Part shown: positions 19,840 through 32,200 of the stretch, one piece after another
How the letters are laid out: the number at the start of each line of letters is the position of its first letter
Position numbering within the stretch: the first letter of the stretch is position 1
Assembly: GCA_029204225.1 (NCBI GenBank)
Contig: CM055093.1
Location: forward strand, 4,930,056 to 4,994,055
Length of the DNA stretch: 64,000 bases
Direction of reading: 5' to 3'
Source of the DNA: Diphasiastrum complanatum
Taxonomy: Eukaryota > Streptophyta > Lycopodiopsida > Lycopodiales > Lycopodiaceae
Program-made: the position numbers and the translations under genes
The notes under the pieces: model-generated
Database searches by the model: none
What the model saw: the letters and a program-made list of their open reading frames with translations, nothing else
Told to the model about the DNA's origin: nothing

Positions 19840-21748
19840 TCCCAGACCTACATAGAAACCTGCGAGAGTTAGTTCCACCGAGGACGATCCGCGAAGTCTA
19901 CATCTTCATGGGTCATGCTAACTATTATAGGATCTTCATTCTTGATTTTGCGGTAGCCCGACCAATTTACAAACTCACAACGGATCCACATTGGAACGAG
20001 GTAAAGGCTTTCTAGAAGCTTAAGAATGCATTGGTTTCAGCACCAATCTTACGCCCACCCAATTGGTCTATTGAGTTTCACGTGCATACGGACGCATCGA
20101 AGTATGCAGTTGGAGCAGTCTTAACCCAGCCAGGTGAACACAAAAGGGATATTCCAATCCGATTTGCAAGCCGACAACTAGTGATACCGAAATTAATTAT
20201 TCAACCACAGAGCGGGAAGCACTAGCAATGATCTATGCGGTTAAGAAATTCCGTCACTACCTGATGGCCACACATTTTGCTTTTTATATGGACCATCAAC
20301 CCTTGCTCTATCTCGTTAACAAAACCTGCAACACCAGAAGAATCACTAGATGGCTACTGTTGTTGGAGTTTCATTTTTGGATAGTAATTCACAAGGGAAA
20401 ACAATACTACATGGCAGATCATGTGTCACGAATCAAGGGGAAGTAGATTGCAACCCAAATCGAACTGGCAGATGCTGTCTTATTTTATGTGGACACAGTA
20501 CCAGAATGGGCTGTCGACATTGTTGAATATCTTATGTGGGGCCAACCAGACAAATCACTACCAAAGGCGGAACAACGGAAATTGATCTTGAAGGCTAGAC
20601 CTTATCAGCTGATTTCCGGCCAGTTGTATTGAAGAGGACCAAACGAAATTCTTCGGCGGTGTATTCTTTCTCATGAAGCCACCCATATCATTTTGCTTTC
20701 ACATGAAGGCATGGGTGGAGGCCATTTTGTATCTGACATGAAAGTTTGCAAGATCCTGCAATTAGGATGTTGGTGGCCAATGATTCACAAGGATACGGAG
20801 GAATACTTGAAAAAGTGCAATGTGTGCCAAAGGGCAAGGGGATTGAATTATGACCTACTGCATCTGGTCTTAGCCCAAGCACCATTTGAAAAGTGGGGAT
20901 TGGATTATATTGGTCCAATTCACCCTGCAGCAATGAGTTCCCAGGCTCGATACATAATCACAGCCACAGACCACCTCACCAAATGGGTCGAAGCCAAGGC
21001 AGTAAGAGTAGCTGATGCTAGGACCACTGCCAAGTTCCTATATGAAAATATCATTGTGCATTTCGGATGTCCGGTGGAGCTAGTTAGCGATTCCGGAAGT
21101 CATTTCATCAATGAGACCATCAAGGTCTTGTTGGAGGAATTCTTCGTAAACCACAGAACCAGTACGCCTTATTATCCTCGTGGTAATGGGCAAGCAAAAT
21201 CATCCAATACGATCCTGTATAGCGTACTCACAAAAATAGTTGAAGCTAGTAGATCAGATTGAGAACATAAGTTGCATGCTACTCTGTGGGCATTCAGGAC
21301 AACATATAAAGGAAGCACTGATCAAAAACCCTTCCAATTGGTATATGGTCAGGATGTTGTAATGCCAGTAGAGTTTCTAGTTCCTTCATTAAGGATTGCC
21401 ACCACGCAACGTCTTAATGAGTTCAAATCTCTACAACTATGCCACGAAGCTCTGCATAAACTCTATGAAACACGCTTACTAGCTGTTCATTAATTGACAG
21501 CTGAAAAGGAAAGACACAAAGCATGTCATGATCACAGGTTACAAAAGAAGGATCTTCATTTCAGAGATCTGGTCCTGATGTACAAAACCAAGGTGATCAA
21601 GAGAAAATTAAAATTCACAGGCGAAGGTCCTTATCGGATGAAGGAAATTCTTAATCATGGAGCCGTGAATTCAGAGAAGCTAGATGGGACACCATTCGAT
21701 ACACCCATCAATGGTAGCCGATTGCACAAATACTGGCCACCACAGTAA
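19840..21748 (+). pseudogene. Ty3/gypsy RT thumb, RNase H and integrase
   Basis: Starts in the RT thumb (PPRTIREVYIFMGHANYYR). RNase H: FHVHTDASKYAVGAVLTQPG, TEREALAMIYAVKKFRHYL (after a frameshift near 20190), TRWLLLLEF, ADHVSR. Integrase: zinc-binding H...H...CNVCQ (20693-20840), WGLDYIGPIHP (Asp), ELVSDSGSHFIN (Asp), GNGQAKSSN where the catalytic Glu is replaced by Lys. The integrase C-terminus follows (VIKRKLKFTGEGPYRMKEI, NGSRLHKYW). Stops occur after KAF, SGQLY, SRSD and AVH. More complete than the neighbouring gypsy but inactive. The 18671 LTR and PBS probably belong to it. Confidence 0.92.
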
Positions 21749-22597
21749 GATAGATCCAGATTGGTGGTGGCACGTTACGAAAAGCTATTTTGCTAAACCA
21801 TCATCGCTAGATCTAGGAAGATCAAGCCAAATCAAGCTAGATCCATCAAGATTCGGCCATATTTGACAAGATCGGAAAAATCCATCAGAATCCAAGAAGG
21901 ATCCAGATCCAGATAGGATCAAGAAGGAAGCAGATCATCATATTATGCCAATAAGTCCACTAAATTTGCAGATCAGAGACCTTGATCTCAATAACTATTG
22001 CAGATTAAGGGCAAAATTCACCAAACACTGATTCATTTGTTACCAGATGTCCATCAAAATTTTTAGAGAACTATCAACAGTCAGATACAACATGGATGAA
22101 GCTGATTACCAGTTTGCAAAAGTTTAAAATTAGAAAATATTGAGATCTCGTTAAAAAACACGCTAAAAGAGTACTTTATTCATGATTTTTGGAGATCCCT
22201 TGAGAGATATCTCTTGAAACTTGGATAGTCACTAGATCTGACCCAGACGCATCCATGAAAATCTCTGTGAGAGTTCTTGATGGAGGAATCATCATTTTTT
22301 ATTGTTTGTGAGGGTTTCGAGAAGCTGAATTTTTAGAATTCTCGTAGAGCATCAAGATCATCTCACCAACTCTCACAAGTGTCTAAATGGAAGCAAAGCA
22401 GTGAAATTAGCCTACCTACATAGTTTGATCTTGAAAATCCAATCACAGAAAACAAGTTGTGCGAGAGATCACTTTCTACGAGAGTTGAACCCTCTCAGAC
22501 AGTCTGAACCTTCGCAGAACCTTCGCATGGCAGCCAAGTCACCTTCTGAACTCTCGCAGACTTCCTTGAGGTCTTATAATTTTGTGAAGAAGGTCCC
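21749..22597. other. 3' non-coding tail of gypsy element; no gene
   Basis: After KYWPPQ the sequence shows repeated TAGATC/GATCCA words to about 21930, then words such as CTCTCGCAGA and CTTCGCAGAACC at 22450-22560. No 3' LTR matching 18671 is present. Confidence 0.45.
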
Positions 22598-23768
22598 TGT
22601 TGGCTGATTCTGACAAATCCCCAAAATACTCGACCAGAGCTACCCAAGAGCATCTCTCACCTTTAGATCGAGGAGGTCTCCGAGAAGGCAAGACGAATGA
22701 AGACTGAGAGCCGAGGAATACTAGTTAATACTGTCAAGTAGAAACTGTGTAAGCCTCATGGTGAATTCTGAAAGATGGAATGACCATGTAGGAACTAGTA
22801 TTTCTAGACAAAGTAATAAATGCAAGTAGACCCCTCTTAAAGAAAGTAGAGTGAGCTACCTTTTGATGGTGATCTCTAGTGGAGAGCATAATTTCACTTG
22901 TAATTTGTAAAATGTGCAAATTCCACTATGATGCCACCTAAGGAGCTCTCTTGCTTATTTAAGAGACTCCCCCTTTGTAGAAGGGAAGCTTTTGTAAATG
23001 TATCAACTCCATGCTGAAATGAGAAGATCTTCCATGAGTTTTGATGCATTCTTGAGCTCCTTGATCATTCTTGTTTCTTGAGTGATGCACTAATGATCTT
23101 GCCCTTCCATTCCCTTTGTGTGTGGTTGTGGATTAGATTTCTTGTTTTCTTGTGGATTAATGTAGAAATCAACATTCAGGTAAACTAAATAGGCTGAATT
23201 TGTGGAGTAGATCTTGCTTATCCTAGACATTCCAGTTCTTGATGTTCTTGGGGTGTCCAAGAATCAAGAAATGAGTGTTTCTTGATTCTTGGACTTCTAA
23301 AATGCTGTCTAGTTTAGTTAGTTTAGTTTCTTGCAGTGGTAATGTGTATGCTAGTTTAGTTTTCAGATTTCAAGAAGCTGTCCATTTAGTTTTTGTTTCT
23401 AGTTGTAGGTTAATGCATGAGTAGAGTAGTTTCAGCCTTTTAAGGATCTGTTCACTTGATATTGCAGCATTAGAGTAGGATAATATGATTTGTTCACCTG
23501 GACTTCATGCTGATCTTTGGGTTGAACATTTGGATTGCATGTTCGGATGTGAATGCATGTGATTTTGGCTCAAGAGAGACGATTCTGGTTTGTCGTCTAA
23601 CAGACATGATATTTACTACATCAATATCAGTCCCTTTTGCCTAGTTTCGGCATTGAACTAAGAAGCTAACATTCAAGAAAATGCCAACAAGCCTCTAAAC
23701 AGGCAGAACACAGTTCTTGTAAACAAGAAACAAGAAAGAACTAGTAAATAGTGTAGAATCTGTCAACA
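22598..23768 (+). mobile_element. 5' LTR of a pol-less LTR element
   Basis: Starts TGTTGGCTGATTCTGAC, ends GAATCTGTCAACA, then two bases and a PBS-like site. 1171 bp. TATA-like CTTATTTAAGAGAC is at about 22954. The first ~770 bp match 28606-29280 with about a dozen substitutions, mostly transitions, plus an indel of about 115 bp. An alternative is that it is the 3' LTR of the gypsy pol at 19.8-21.7 kb, but the PBS behind it and a purine tract before the second copy favour a 5' LTR. Confidence 0.75.
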
Positions 23769-23770
23769 TT

Positions 23771-23786
23771 TGGTGCCCGTTGCCGC
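23771..23786 (+). promoter_or_regulatory. PBS-like site after the LTR
   Basis: TGGTGCCCGTTGCCGC is similar to the Asp-type PBS (one extra C, altered end). Position two bases after the LTR end supports the call. Confidence 0.6.
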
Positions 23787-24065
23787 TTGAACACATCCAC
23801 ATCTTTACTCCATACTTGCTACAATGTTCTTCTAAACCAAATCCATACCAAAATGCTCTACCTATCTAGATTTGTCATCATCTTTTTTAGTTTGCACCAG
23901 ACTATCTGAACGTACCTATTCAATCTGATTCTAAAACCCACCGGGCCACAGTCTCCTACAACCTGTTGGGTAGTTCAACGACCTGCAAACGCTCTCACAC
24001 AACCCAAACAACCAACATATGGCACAAAGCTTGTTGGGATCTTTGCAAAAGGCACACAACTTGTT

Positions 24066-24330
24066 CTAGCTCGTTTCTTGTTTCATATATAGCAACACGC
24101 TACTTTCTGTTTTCAATGATACATTTGCAAGCCTTATGTATTTTGACACAACTGCAACATGTGTCTCTCCTTTGATAGATTTAAACATGCTTAAAGCCTT
24201 CTGATAAGAAACCACAGCCTTGTCATATTGCCCCAATGCAACATACGCATTCCCCATATAGCAAGCTAATGTTGTCACTTCCACCTCCTTTGAAGTAAAA
24301 CTAAGATTGTGACCTCAGCCGACTATTGTC
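24066..24330 (-). pseudogene. TPR fragment, kinesin-light-chain-like
   Basis: The frame reads TLACYMGNAYVALGQYDKAV, VSYQKALSMFKSIKGETHVA, VVSKYIRLANVSL: one complete tetratricopeptide repeat (G-x-x-x-ALGQYDKAVxxYxKAL) and the start of the next, with the KGxxHxxVAxxxxxLA pattern typical of kinesin light chains and plant KLC-related proteins, which act as cargo or cell-wall/microtubule adaptors. About 75 residues; no Met start and no remaining repeats. It sits antisense inside a pol-less LTR element, so it is best explained as a captured host gene fragment. Confidence 0.65.
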
Positions 24331-24599
24331 TCCTTCCTGACCGAACAGAGGATGCCTCACTAACTGACCAATACCTTCACAATCAGATTATTGAGCCAAA
24401 TACATGGATAGCTCACTGATCGCGCCACATACCTATGACAACATGGATGACTCTCTGACCAAGCCAGACGCCTAACCACAACTACAAGGCCTACAGACCT
24501 GAACGCGCCCTAGACAATTTGCACACGAGCCCCCACGCCAACGATCTACAAAACCATAGCCCTGCAAATGAAATCTGCCAACAAGCCAACACCCCTGCA

Positions 24600-25640
24600 C
24601 TCCCTCGTCCAAGCCCTCACGCTCCTGCACTCCCTCACCAGAGCATTCTGCTTCAGTTCTCGACAAGCTGGCTTCAAAGCCATCTCGACCGGCTGCCATG
24701 AGCACAAACTCTCGACCGGCTGGCTTCAAAGCCATCTCGACCAGCTGACATGAGCATAAACTCTCGACTGGCTGGCTTCAAAGCATCTCGACCGGCTGGC
24801 ATGAGCACAAACTCTCGACCGACTAGCATACAAGAACAAATCTCAACCGATGGCAATGAAGCAGTAAATCTCAACCGACTGCCATGAAGCAACAAATCTT
24901 GACCAACTGAAAATGCCTGTCTTAATCCAATCTGGACCGACCTGACACAAAACCTTGACCTGCCTTCAACTCTGGATCGACAGAACACGATTACATCAAT
25001 TCGACTTGAAAAACGACCCGAAGACTCCATGATCCGCATACAACATCGTACTGCAAGCAACCAAACCCTGAAAAAGCAACAAAACAGGCAAAACGAGCAG
25101 GAGTTTATCATTTTTGGATGTTTGAACACACTACAAGCAATGTCATCCAAGCAAACAACCCCTTTGAATCAATCTGCAACAGAACCTCCACGCTACCACG
25201 AACTCTGTAAGCACACCAAACTAAAGGAAGCCGTGGGAGACAACCACCTTCCAAAAAAAATTCTCTTCCACGAGGGTTCCCAACAAACAACACAAATACA
25301 CTCACAAACCTTAACCCTTAGACACAAAATTACCTATCTTTAACAAAGAAATCCTATGAAAAAGATCAATTCCCAAGCCCCTCCATCAGCTTTCGACCGA
25401 CTCCTGCAACTCTCTCTCGACTGACTCCTGCAACTTCACCTCAACCAAACACCTCCTTTCACAATCTCAACCAAACCCAGCTAGCGACATTTCACCCGAG
25501 CCCACCTAACGAACTTCGACCGAGCCTCTTCAAAAAAACTTTGATCAAATGATCCAAAACTCACTTCGACCGAGCTCTCACAAACTAACTTCGACCAAGC
25601 TCTCACAAACTAATTTTGACTGAGCTCTCACAAATTAACT
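24600..25640. repeat. TCGACCG minisatellite block
   Basis: From 24655 to 24840 a unit of about 55-60 bp (CTCGACCGGCTGGCTTCAAA, GCCAT...GAGCACAAA) repeats about four times. It then changes into AAATCTCAACCGA units (24838-24920) and, from about 25380, CTTCGACCGAGCTCTCACAA units at about 25-30-bp spacing. All share TC(G/A)ACCG. It is interrupted at 25641 by the foldback element and resumes at 27196. Between 24950 and 25380 the word is sparse. Confidence 0.8.
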
Positions 25641-27195
25641 CATTAGGGCCTTTTTTGAACTCAAAAAGGGCCTCTTCACTAATTTGGATTAGTGTTAATG
25701 ATGACACGTGTACCACTAAAAGTGTGACAATTGAGTAGGAATGGTCCATATGACATGGCAGATTCAATGGTGTAGATTAAATCAAGTGTGGGCCCACAAA
25801 GTACACCTCTAGCATTAACCCTACATGGATACACTTGAAAGTACCTAGTAACCAACAATAGCTACACACAGTACCTAGTAGCCAACAATAGGACAACAAC
25901 TAGTGCTCTAGGTGAGACATAGACTTGCAAGCCTCATTTAATGCCCAAGTACATTTCAAATTTGAAAATTGCTTATGAATTTTAATCAACCCACTTTTGT
26001 GTCCCCCTTCACATTCAAACTAAGACTACCTCACTTTCATTAGCCTTTCACATACCAAATAATTTATTTTTTTTCAGATGGATATCATTTTTTACAAAAT
26101 TGACCTTTGGAATACATTTTCATTTCGCCATGGATTTAGTTTGTTTGACCTCAGAACCTCAAGAAAAGTGTTTATAAGTCAATTTGTTTTTCTTAGTTTA
26201 CAAACAGAAATATATCTCGGAGGCCAGTTTTTCGTTTTTTTTGGCCCGAAATCGCGATTTTTGGCCGTTTCACTTCATCAGAAGGCCAAAAATTGCGTTT
26301 CGAATCAACAAAAAAAATTCTTTTTTTTTCAAAATCATGGTAAGGCACGAGCCCAGAATCGCGCCTTACCGTGATTTGGAAAAAAAAAATCACTGTAAGG
26401 CGCGATTTTGGGCTCGCGCCTTACCGTGATTTTAAAAAAAAAAGAATTTTTTTTTTGGGTCCGAAACACAATTTTTGGTCTTCCAAAAATCGCGATTTCG
26501 GGCCAAAAAAGATTTTGGGCTCGCGCCTTACCATGATGTTGAAAAAAAAAAAAATTGGTCCGAAATGCAATTTTTGGCCTTCTGATGAAGTGAAACAGCC
26601 AAAAATTGCGATTTTGGGCCAAAAAAAAAAAGAAAAATCGGCCTTCGGGATACATTTCTGTTTGTAAACTAATAAAAACAAATTGACTAATAAACACCTT
26701 TTTTGAGGTTCTGAGGTCAAACAGATTAAATCCATGGCGAAATAAAAATGTATCCTGAAGGCCAATTTTGAAAAAAATAATATCCATCTGAGAAAAATAA
26801 ATTATTTGGTATGTGAAAGACTAGTGAAAGTGAGGTAGTCTTAGTTTGAATGTGAAGGGGGACACGAAAGTGGGTTGATTAAAATTCATAAGCAATTTTC
26901 AAATTTAAAATATACTTGGGCATTAAATGAGGCCTGCAAGTCTATGTCCCACCTAGAGCCCTAGTTGTTGTCCAATTGGAACCAAGACAATGAATATGCT
27001 AGTCTTGCCTTACAAAGTACCTACAAAAGTCTATGGATAATGGGACCTATATTTAGCCCTTAAGTCTTGCTCACCCTATGTGGTAACCCAAGGTAAAAGT
27101 GCCACGTAGGATTGACTGACACTAAACTAATATTGATTAACAAACCTGTTTAGGCAAGGAAGAGGCCCTTTTTGAGTCCAAAAAGGGCCCTAATG
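25641..27195. mobile_element. Foldback element, 1555 bp, with ~650-bp inverted arms
   Basis: Left arm 25641-26305 and right arm 26556-27195 are inverted copies, about 90 per cent identical by eye over their whole length. Matching landmarks include GACTACCTCACTTTCA, CATTTCGCCATGGATTTA and CTTCATCAGAAGGCC. Both ends begin CATTAGGGCC and carry a subterminal hairpin (GGCCCTTTTT...AAAAAGGGCC). The ~250-bp loop holds extra inverted copies of TAAGGCGCGA and GGCTCGCGCCTTACC. There is no transposase. Open frames across it are palindrome artefacts. No clear target-site duplication. Confidence 0.85.
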
Positions 27196-27590
27196 TCGAC
27201 CCAATGATCCAGAACTAGCTTCGTCCGAGCACTAATGAACTAACTTCGATTGAGACATCCATAACTGACTTTGACCAAACCCAGCTAACGCCATTTTAAT
27301 CAACCCAACATAATGACATTTTGACCGTACCAACCACGCCGACTTCCAACCGGACCAACACCTAGCTTACTCACTGATACTAAAAGAAAATTTTAAAAAA
27401 ATATATATTTTGACCCTACATTCAAATTTTCCAATCCGACTCTCCATTTAAATTTTCCGACCCTCCATTCAAATTTTCCAATCCGACTCTTCATTCCATC
27501 TCGACCGGACCACCCTCCATACCATCTCAATCAACGACCCTCTTTGAGAACTCGATCGTCGACGACCTCACTGACATCTCGACTAGACTG
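27196..27590. repeat. Continuation of TCGACC minisatellite block
   Basis: CTTCGTCCGAGCACTAATGA, CTAACTTCGATTGAG, TTTGACCAAACCCAGCTAAC and CATCTCGACCGGACC continue the block found before the foldback element. A second motif, CCGACTCTYCATTYAAATTT, recurs at 27438-27500. Confidence 0.7.
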
Positions 27591-28290
27591 ACTTTATTTT
27601 TTGACCCATCGCTAAATTTTTGATACCTCGTTTTTCGATCCATCATTTTTTCGATCCATCCATTTTCGATACCACATTTTTTTCTATCCATCCAGTTTTT
27701 CGATACACCATTTTTTGATACCCTCCATTTTTTCGAAACTCAATTTACGATCTCCAATTTTCGAATCATCAATTTTTCAAGTCACCCTTTTTCGAACCAC
27801 CCATTTTTTGAGTCACTAATTTTTTTGAGTTGCTATTTTTCGAGTAATCCATTTTTTTGATACCTCGTTTTTCGACCCATCATTTTTTTGGTCCACCAGT
27901 TTTTGATTCCCATCACTTTTCCATACAACATTTTTCGATACTTCATTATTTTTTTTATACTTCATTAAATTTTTTCGAAAAAACTCTTTTTCAAATAATA
28001 CTTTTTTCAATACCATCAATTTTTCGAGTCACCCAAATCTCTAAAATCTCTAAAATCAATTTTTCGATCCATCATTTTTTCGATACTACTTTTTTTTTTG
28101 AGTCGCACTCTTTCAAGAAATTAGATTTTTGAGTCACCAATTTTTCGAGTTATCTTTTTTTGAGTCACCAAAATTTTTCGAGTTTGAGTCGCTATCGTTT
28201 GATACACCCATTTTCAATACCTCATTTTTTTCGATCCCCATAATTTTCAATACCATCCATTTTTCCGACCCACTCCAATTTTCCGACCCC
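27590..28290. repeat. Low-complexity array, TTTTTCGATAC / TTTTTGAGTCA
   Basis: Some 30 near-copies of TTTTTCGATNC and TTTTTCGAGTCAC at 15-30-bp spacing. This is the reverse complement of the array at 13845-14340, and as there it comes directly after a TCGACCG/TCAACCG block. A cluster of CACACATTANGCAACCCCC follows at 28340-28400. Confidence 0.85.
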
Positions 28291-28399
28291 ATAGATAACA
28301 CAAAAAAAAAACAACAAAAAAACAAAACTAGCTTACCCATTACCCAACCCCCTAGCACACCCATCACACACATTACGCAACCCCCAAGCACACACATTA

Positions 28400-28605
28400 T
28401 GAAATAGGACATTTTGTTTAAAATGCGACAATTTGCAAAAATAGTTTCTCGTGGTAAAGACCGACGACAATAAGCACTTGGTTTTATGCAAGCGAACCAG
28501 GATCTACGCTTTTCCAACTGACAATCGAAGATGCCAATGCAAAGCGAAGCAATATCATCCAATATGGGTTGCACTGGGTCCTGCAACACATTAGGGGTGG
28601 GATGA
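28400..28605 (-). other. Unassigned segment before the second LTR, with purine tract
   Basis: Minus-strand reading LQDPVQPILDDIASLCIGIF looks coding and may be another captured fragment, but I cannot name it. At the plus-strand end, AGGGGTGGGATGA (28593-28605) sits exactly against the LTR and is a reasonable polypurine tract. Confidence 0.35.
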
Positions 28606-29280
28606 TGCTGGCTGATTCTGACGAATCCCCAAAATACTCGACCAGAGCTACCCGAGAGCATCTCTCACCTTTAGACCGAGGAGGTCTCCGAGAAGGCAAG
28701 ACGAATGAAGACTGAGAGCCGAGTATGAGAGCTGAGAAATACTAGTTAATACTGTCAAGTAGAAACTGTGCAAGCCTCATGGTGAATTCTGAAAGATGGA
28801 ATGACCATGTAGGAACTAGTATTTCTAGACAAAGTAATAAATGCAAGTAGACCCCTCTTAAAGAAAGTAGCCCCCTTTGTAGAAGGGAAGATTTTGTAAA
28901 TGTATCAACTCCATGCTGAAATGAGAAGATCTTCCATGAGTTTTGATGCATTCTTGAGCTCCTTGATCATTCTTGTTTCTTGAGTGATGCATTAATGATC
29001 TTGCCCTTCCATTCCCTTTGTGTGTGGTTGTGGATTGGATTTCTTGTTTTCTTGTGGATTAATGTAGGAATCAGCATTCAGGTAAACTAAATAGGCTGGA
29101 TTTGTGGAGTAGATCTTGCTTATCCTAGACATTCCAGTTCTTGATGTTCTTGGGGTGTCCAAGAATCAAGAAATGAGTGTTTCTTGATTCTTGGACTTCT
29201 AAAATGTTGTCTAGTATAGTTAGTTTAGTTTCTTGCTTTGTTTCTTGCAGTGGTAATGTGTATGCTAGTTTAGTTTTCAG
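28606..29280 (+). mobile_element. 3' LTR (truncated) of the pol-less LTR element
   Basis: Starts TGCTGGCTGATTCTGAC and is collinear with 22598-23366. Compared with the first copy it lacks about 115 bp (22846-22961) and has two small tandem insertions (near 28722 and 29237). Similarity stops at TTTAGTTTTCAG, so the last ~400 bp of the LTR are missing. Confidence 0.85.
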
Positions 29281-32200
29281 CACTAACATTCCATTCATCC
29301 AATGCCAATTTTCTCCTAGATGCAAAACTAGAGTAAATGGCAGTTAAGACATAAGATATATCTCTCAACACTTGTTAATATATATACTAGCTGAATTAAG
29401 CTATGCAAGTGTTAATTAAATTTCTTCTTTTAATCAGAGTTTTTCTGTAGCCAGCGTTATCACGCTCAACAAGCTGAAGTTATTACTTCAAGCCATTGTA
29501 CTCACTGTTGATATTTATCAGAGTGCAATTTTTGTCTCATTACTGCGTCGTTCATTTGTGCATCCTCCTGTATGAATTTTTCTACTTGAATTTTTCTGCT
29601 GCTAACTATTGCGTTTCCGTTCCTACACGCTATGCTCAATCCTCGAGCTTTCGCTGCCGCTAACGTGCCCTGCCGTTTTACGACAAAGGGGGCTCTTGAG
29701 ACTAGGAGCACCCTCTACTAATAGAGGGCATCTCTTGACAACAAGGGGAGGGGAAACCTAAGGCGAAAGAGAATAGGCTCTGAGCTTGGGGGTGCCCTCC
29801 ACCAATAGAAGGTGCCACCTGGCCTGGTTGAGGGCATCATTTGGCCCTAGGGCGGGACGACAAAGGTGGGTAACCTTTTCAAAACTATTTTCTGGTCGTG
29901 TATGAAAAATATGTCCAAGATATTCTGAGTGTTTGGGAAAATCCTAATTTGCTAGTACATGGACATGGCAACTATTGGTTAAGAGATTCTATCTTAGTTA
30001 TTGCTTTATCACATTACTTGAAAAACTTTACGACTTCTATCAAGGCTGATAATTTTCCTATTAAGGCCTTTAATATATTGGAAAATTATTTCATGGATCC
30101 AACTTGTAGATATAGTCGAAACAAACTTTGTTATGAAGTCTGATTATGGTATCATGTTTCAATTTTGTGAAACATTAAAGTGTCTTGTCCTGGTATGGTT
30201 TGACTAATTCACAATAGAATAAGCTCAATAAATATGCTTTATATCAATTTCATAATACATCCAAGCTATTCCAAAGAAAACATTCTTGGATTCAAAAAAC
30301 ATACCATTGTAATTTTTAATGTATTAGTTAGTCAATTTTCAAATTACTCATAGCTGTTTGTTTTTTACAAAGTTGCATTATCATCCAATAAAATTAGTAC
30401 TTGTTTTACATACCAAAGTACTAAAGGGGACAAGACTTCCTATCAGTGTGGACTGTCATTGTAAAAATACAACTATGTGCATGATATATTCTACTATATG
30501 CATGGTGTTGTTATCTTGCTTATAGTTATACTCTATCAAAATAATTGCCTATATGTAAATGTGTGTAAAAAAAATTTGAAAGTTATATTTGTGGGTCAAA
30601 TTCATGTTGTTCGATGTCTTTTCATAGTGGCCTTTTTAAAAAAAAGTTATACTCGCTTATTAGTCCAACTTTGTCTTTTGGTCAGTTTTCTATTGAAGGT
30701 AAATTTTTTTATCAAGGTCATTAAAAGAACCAACTTCAAATGTCTTCAACAAGTGTATGCTTGTTAGGACATTATCCTCGACGTAATCTACTAGATAAAT
30801 GTAAATTATTAACCTCTCATGCTTTGCTCTATGACCTTGTACTCATGTTTCTAGACACTTTGGTAAGTCAAATTCAAAGAACAAGAACAATAGTTCAAAT
30901 TTCATCACATGTGTTAATACTCATGATGTGAACATAAAATTTATAGCCTTCCTAGTTCTTGACTGAATTGGGCTTCAAAATGTAAAACTTTCCTATATAA
31001 AGCTTTGGCTACTTGAAGAAAAAGCACCTATAGCTATTAAACCATGTCTAACACATAAACACCTATAGCTATTAAATTATGTCTAACACATAATCTTGAA
31101 AAACGTAGGGACACCATGATTACTATTATACCTACTAAGTGGTAATGTCTATTCATGTAATACAATAATTTATGTTGAATGTATATATTTTTTATAGTTG
31201 GCTAAGTTGTGTTGAAGAATGTTTTATTTCTCCAAGAAAAATCTTTAAGCTATTTAAATTCAAATAATTAAATAGAACTACTTTGTTCAATGCTAGCTAA
31301 TCTTACTAGCATCATTTTAGATAATATGTAAAATTTACATCAAATAGTAAGAAAATTTTCAAAAAGGGGTACATAAATCTAAAGATAGATTTTCACAATA
31401 GTTGAGATTCAAGCATCCACCTATGTGGGAACTATTTCAAGTCTTATCTAACTCAAGTACTACAAGGGAGCTGACTAGGACTTCAAAAATATCATTTTAG
31501 ATACTAGTCTTGATTATAATACTTGCTCCCTATGAAAGTGTTTTACAATCCATTTTTATCCATTTGTAGTTTCTAAGCTAACAATTGTTGTTGTAAACTT
31601 GGCTTGGAAAGACCAAAATGTTTTCTAATGACTCATTTGGAAGACACTCTTAATCTAGGGCAAAATATAGATTGACAGGGCTAAGCCTCTAAGTTGAAGA
31701 TGTGCTTGCAACTTAGATATGGTTAACAAGTTTTGAGAATTAATGCTTGTATCTTTTTAAGCTTCATTCTTTCCATTGCATGAGAGATTTGCTTCGCTAA
31801 CCACATGGATAAGCTTCTCTTTAGTTTGTCAAAAAAACCTCTAATGCATTTTGAAGTAGTTAGCTTGGACCTTACATTGTATGACACTTTGGACCTTAGA
31901 AGCAAATTTCTATTTCTACAAGGAGCTCAAGGAGGAAACCAACCAAGTGTGACAATGGGATAAACTTTAAGAAGATCAACTTCTATTATCACTTGCTCTT
32001 CCCTTCCATGGTTTTTTTTTGTATTATCCTTCCAAAGGTGTTAAAATCCATTTCGAGAAGCCTTAAGCCACAAGCAGGTAGGTTTTTCTTTCTATTAGGA
32101 CTTAAAATCTAAAGGGGCTAAGTAAAATGAAGGTTAGGTAGCCCACAAATAGCGAAGAGTAGGATTTAGAAGACACAAAACTATCCATCAAACTTGCATA

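Noticed and set aside
26078-26787. Mirror-image ORFs of 80-150 codons
   Set aside because: The two arms of the foldback element encode the same peptide on both strands; no transposase motif.
29502-29711. Small minus-strand ORF
   Set aside because: Short, no recognised motif and no partner.
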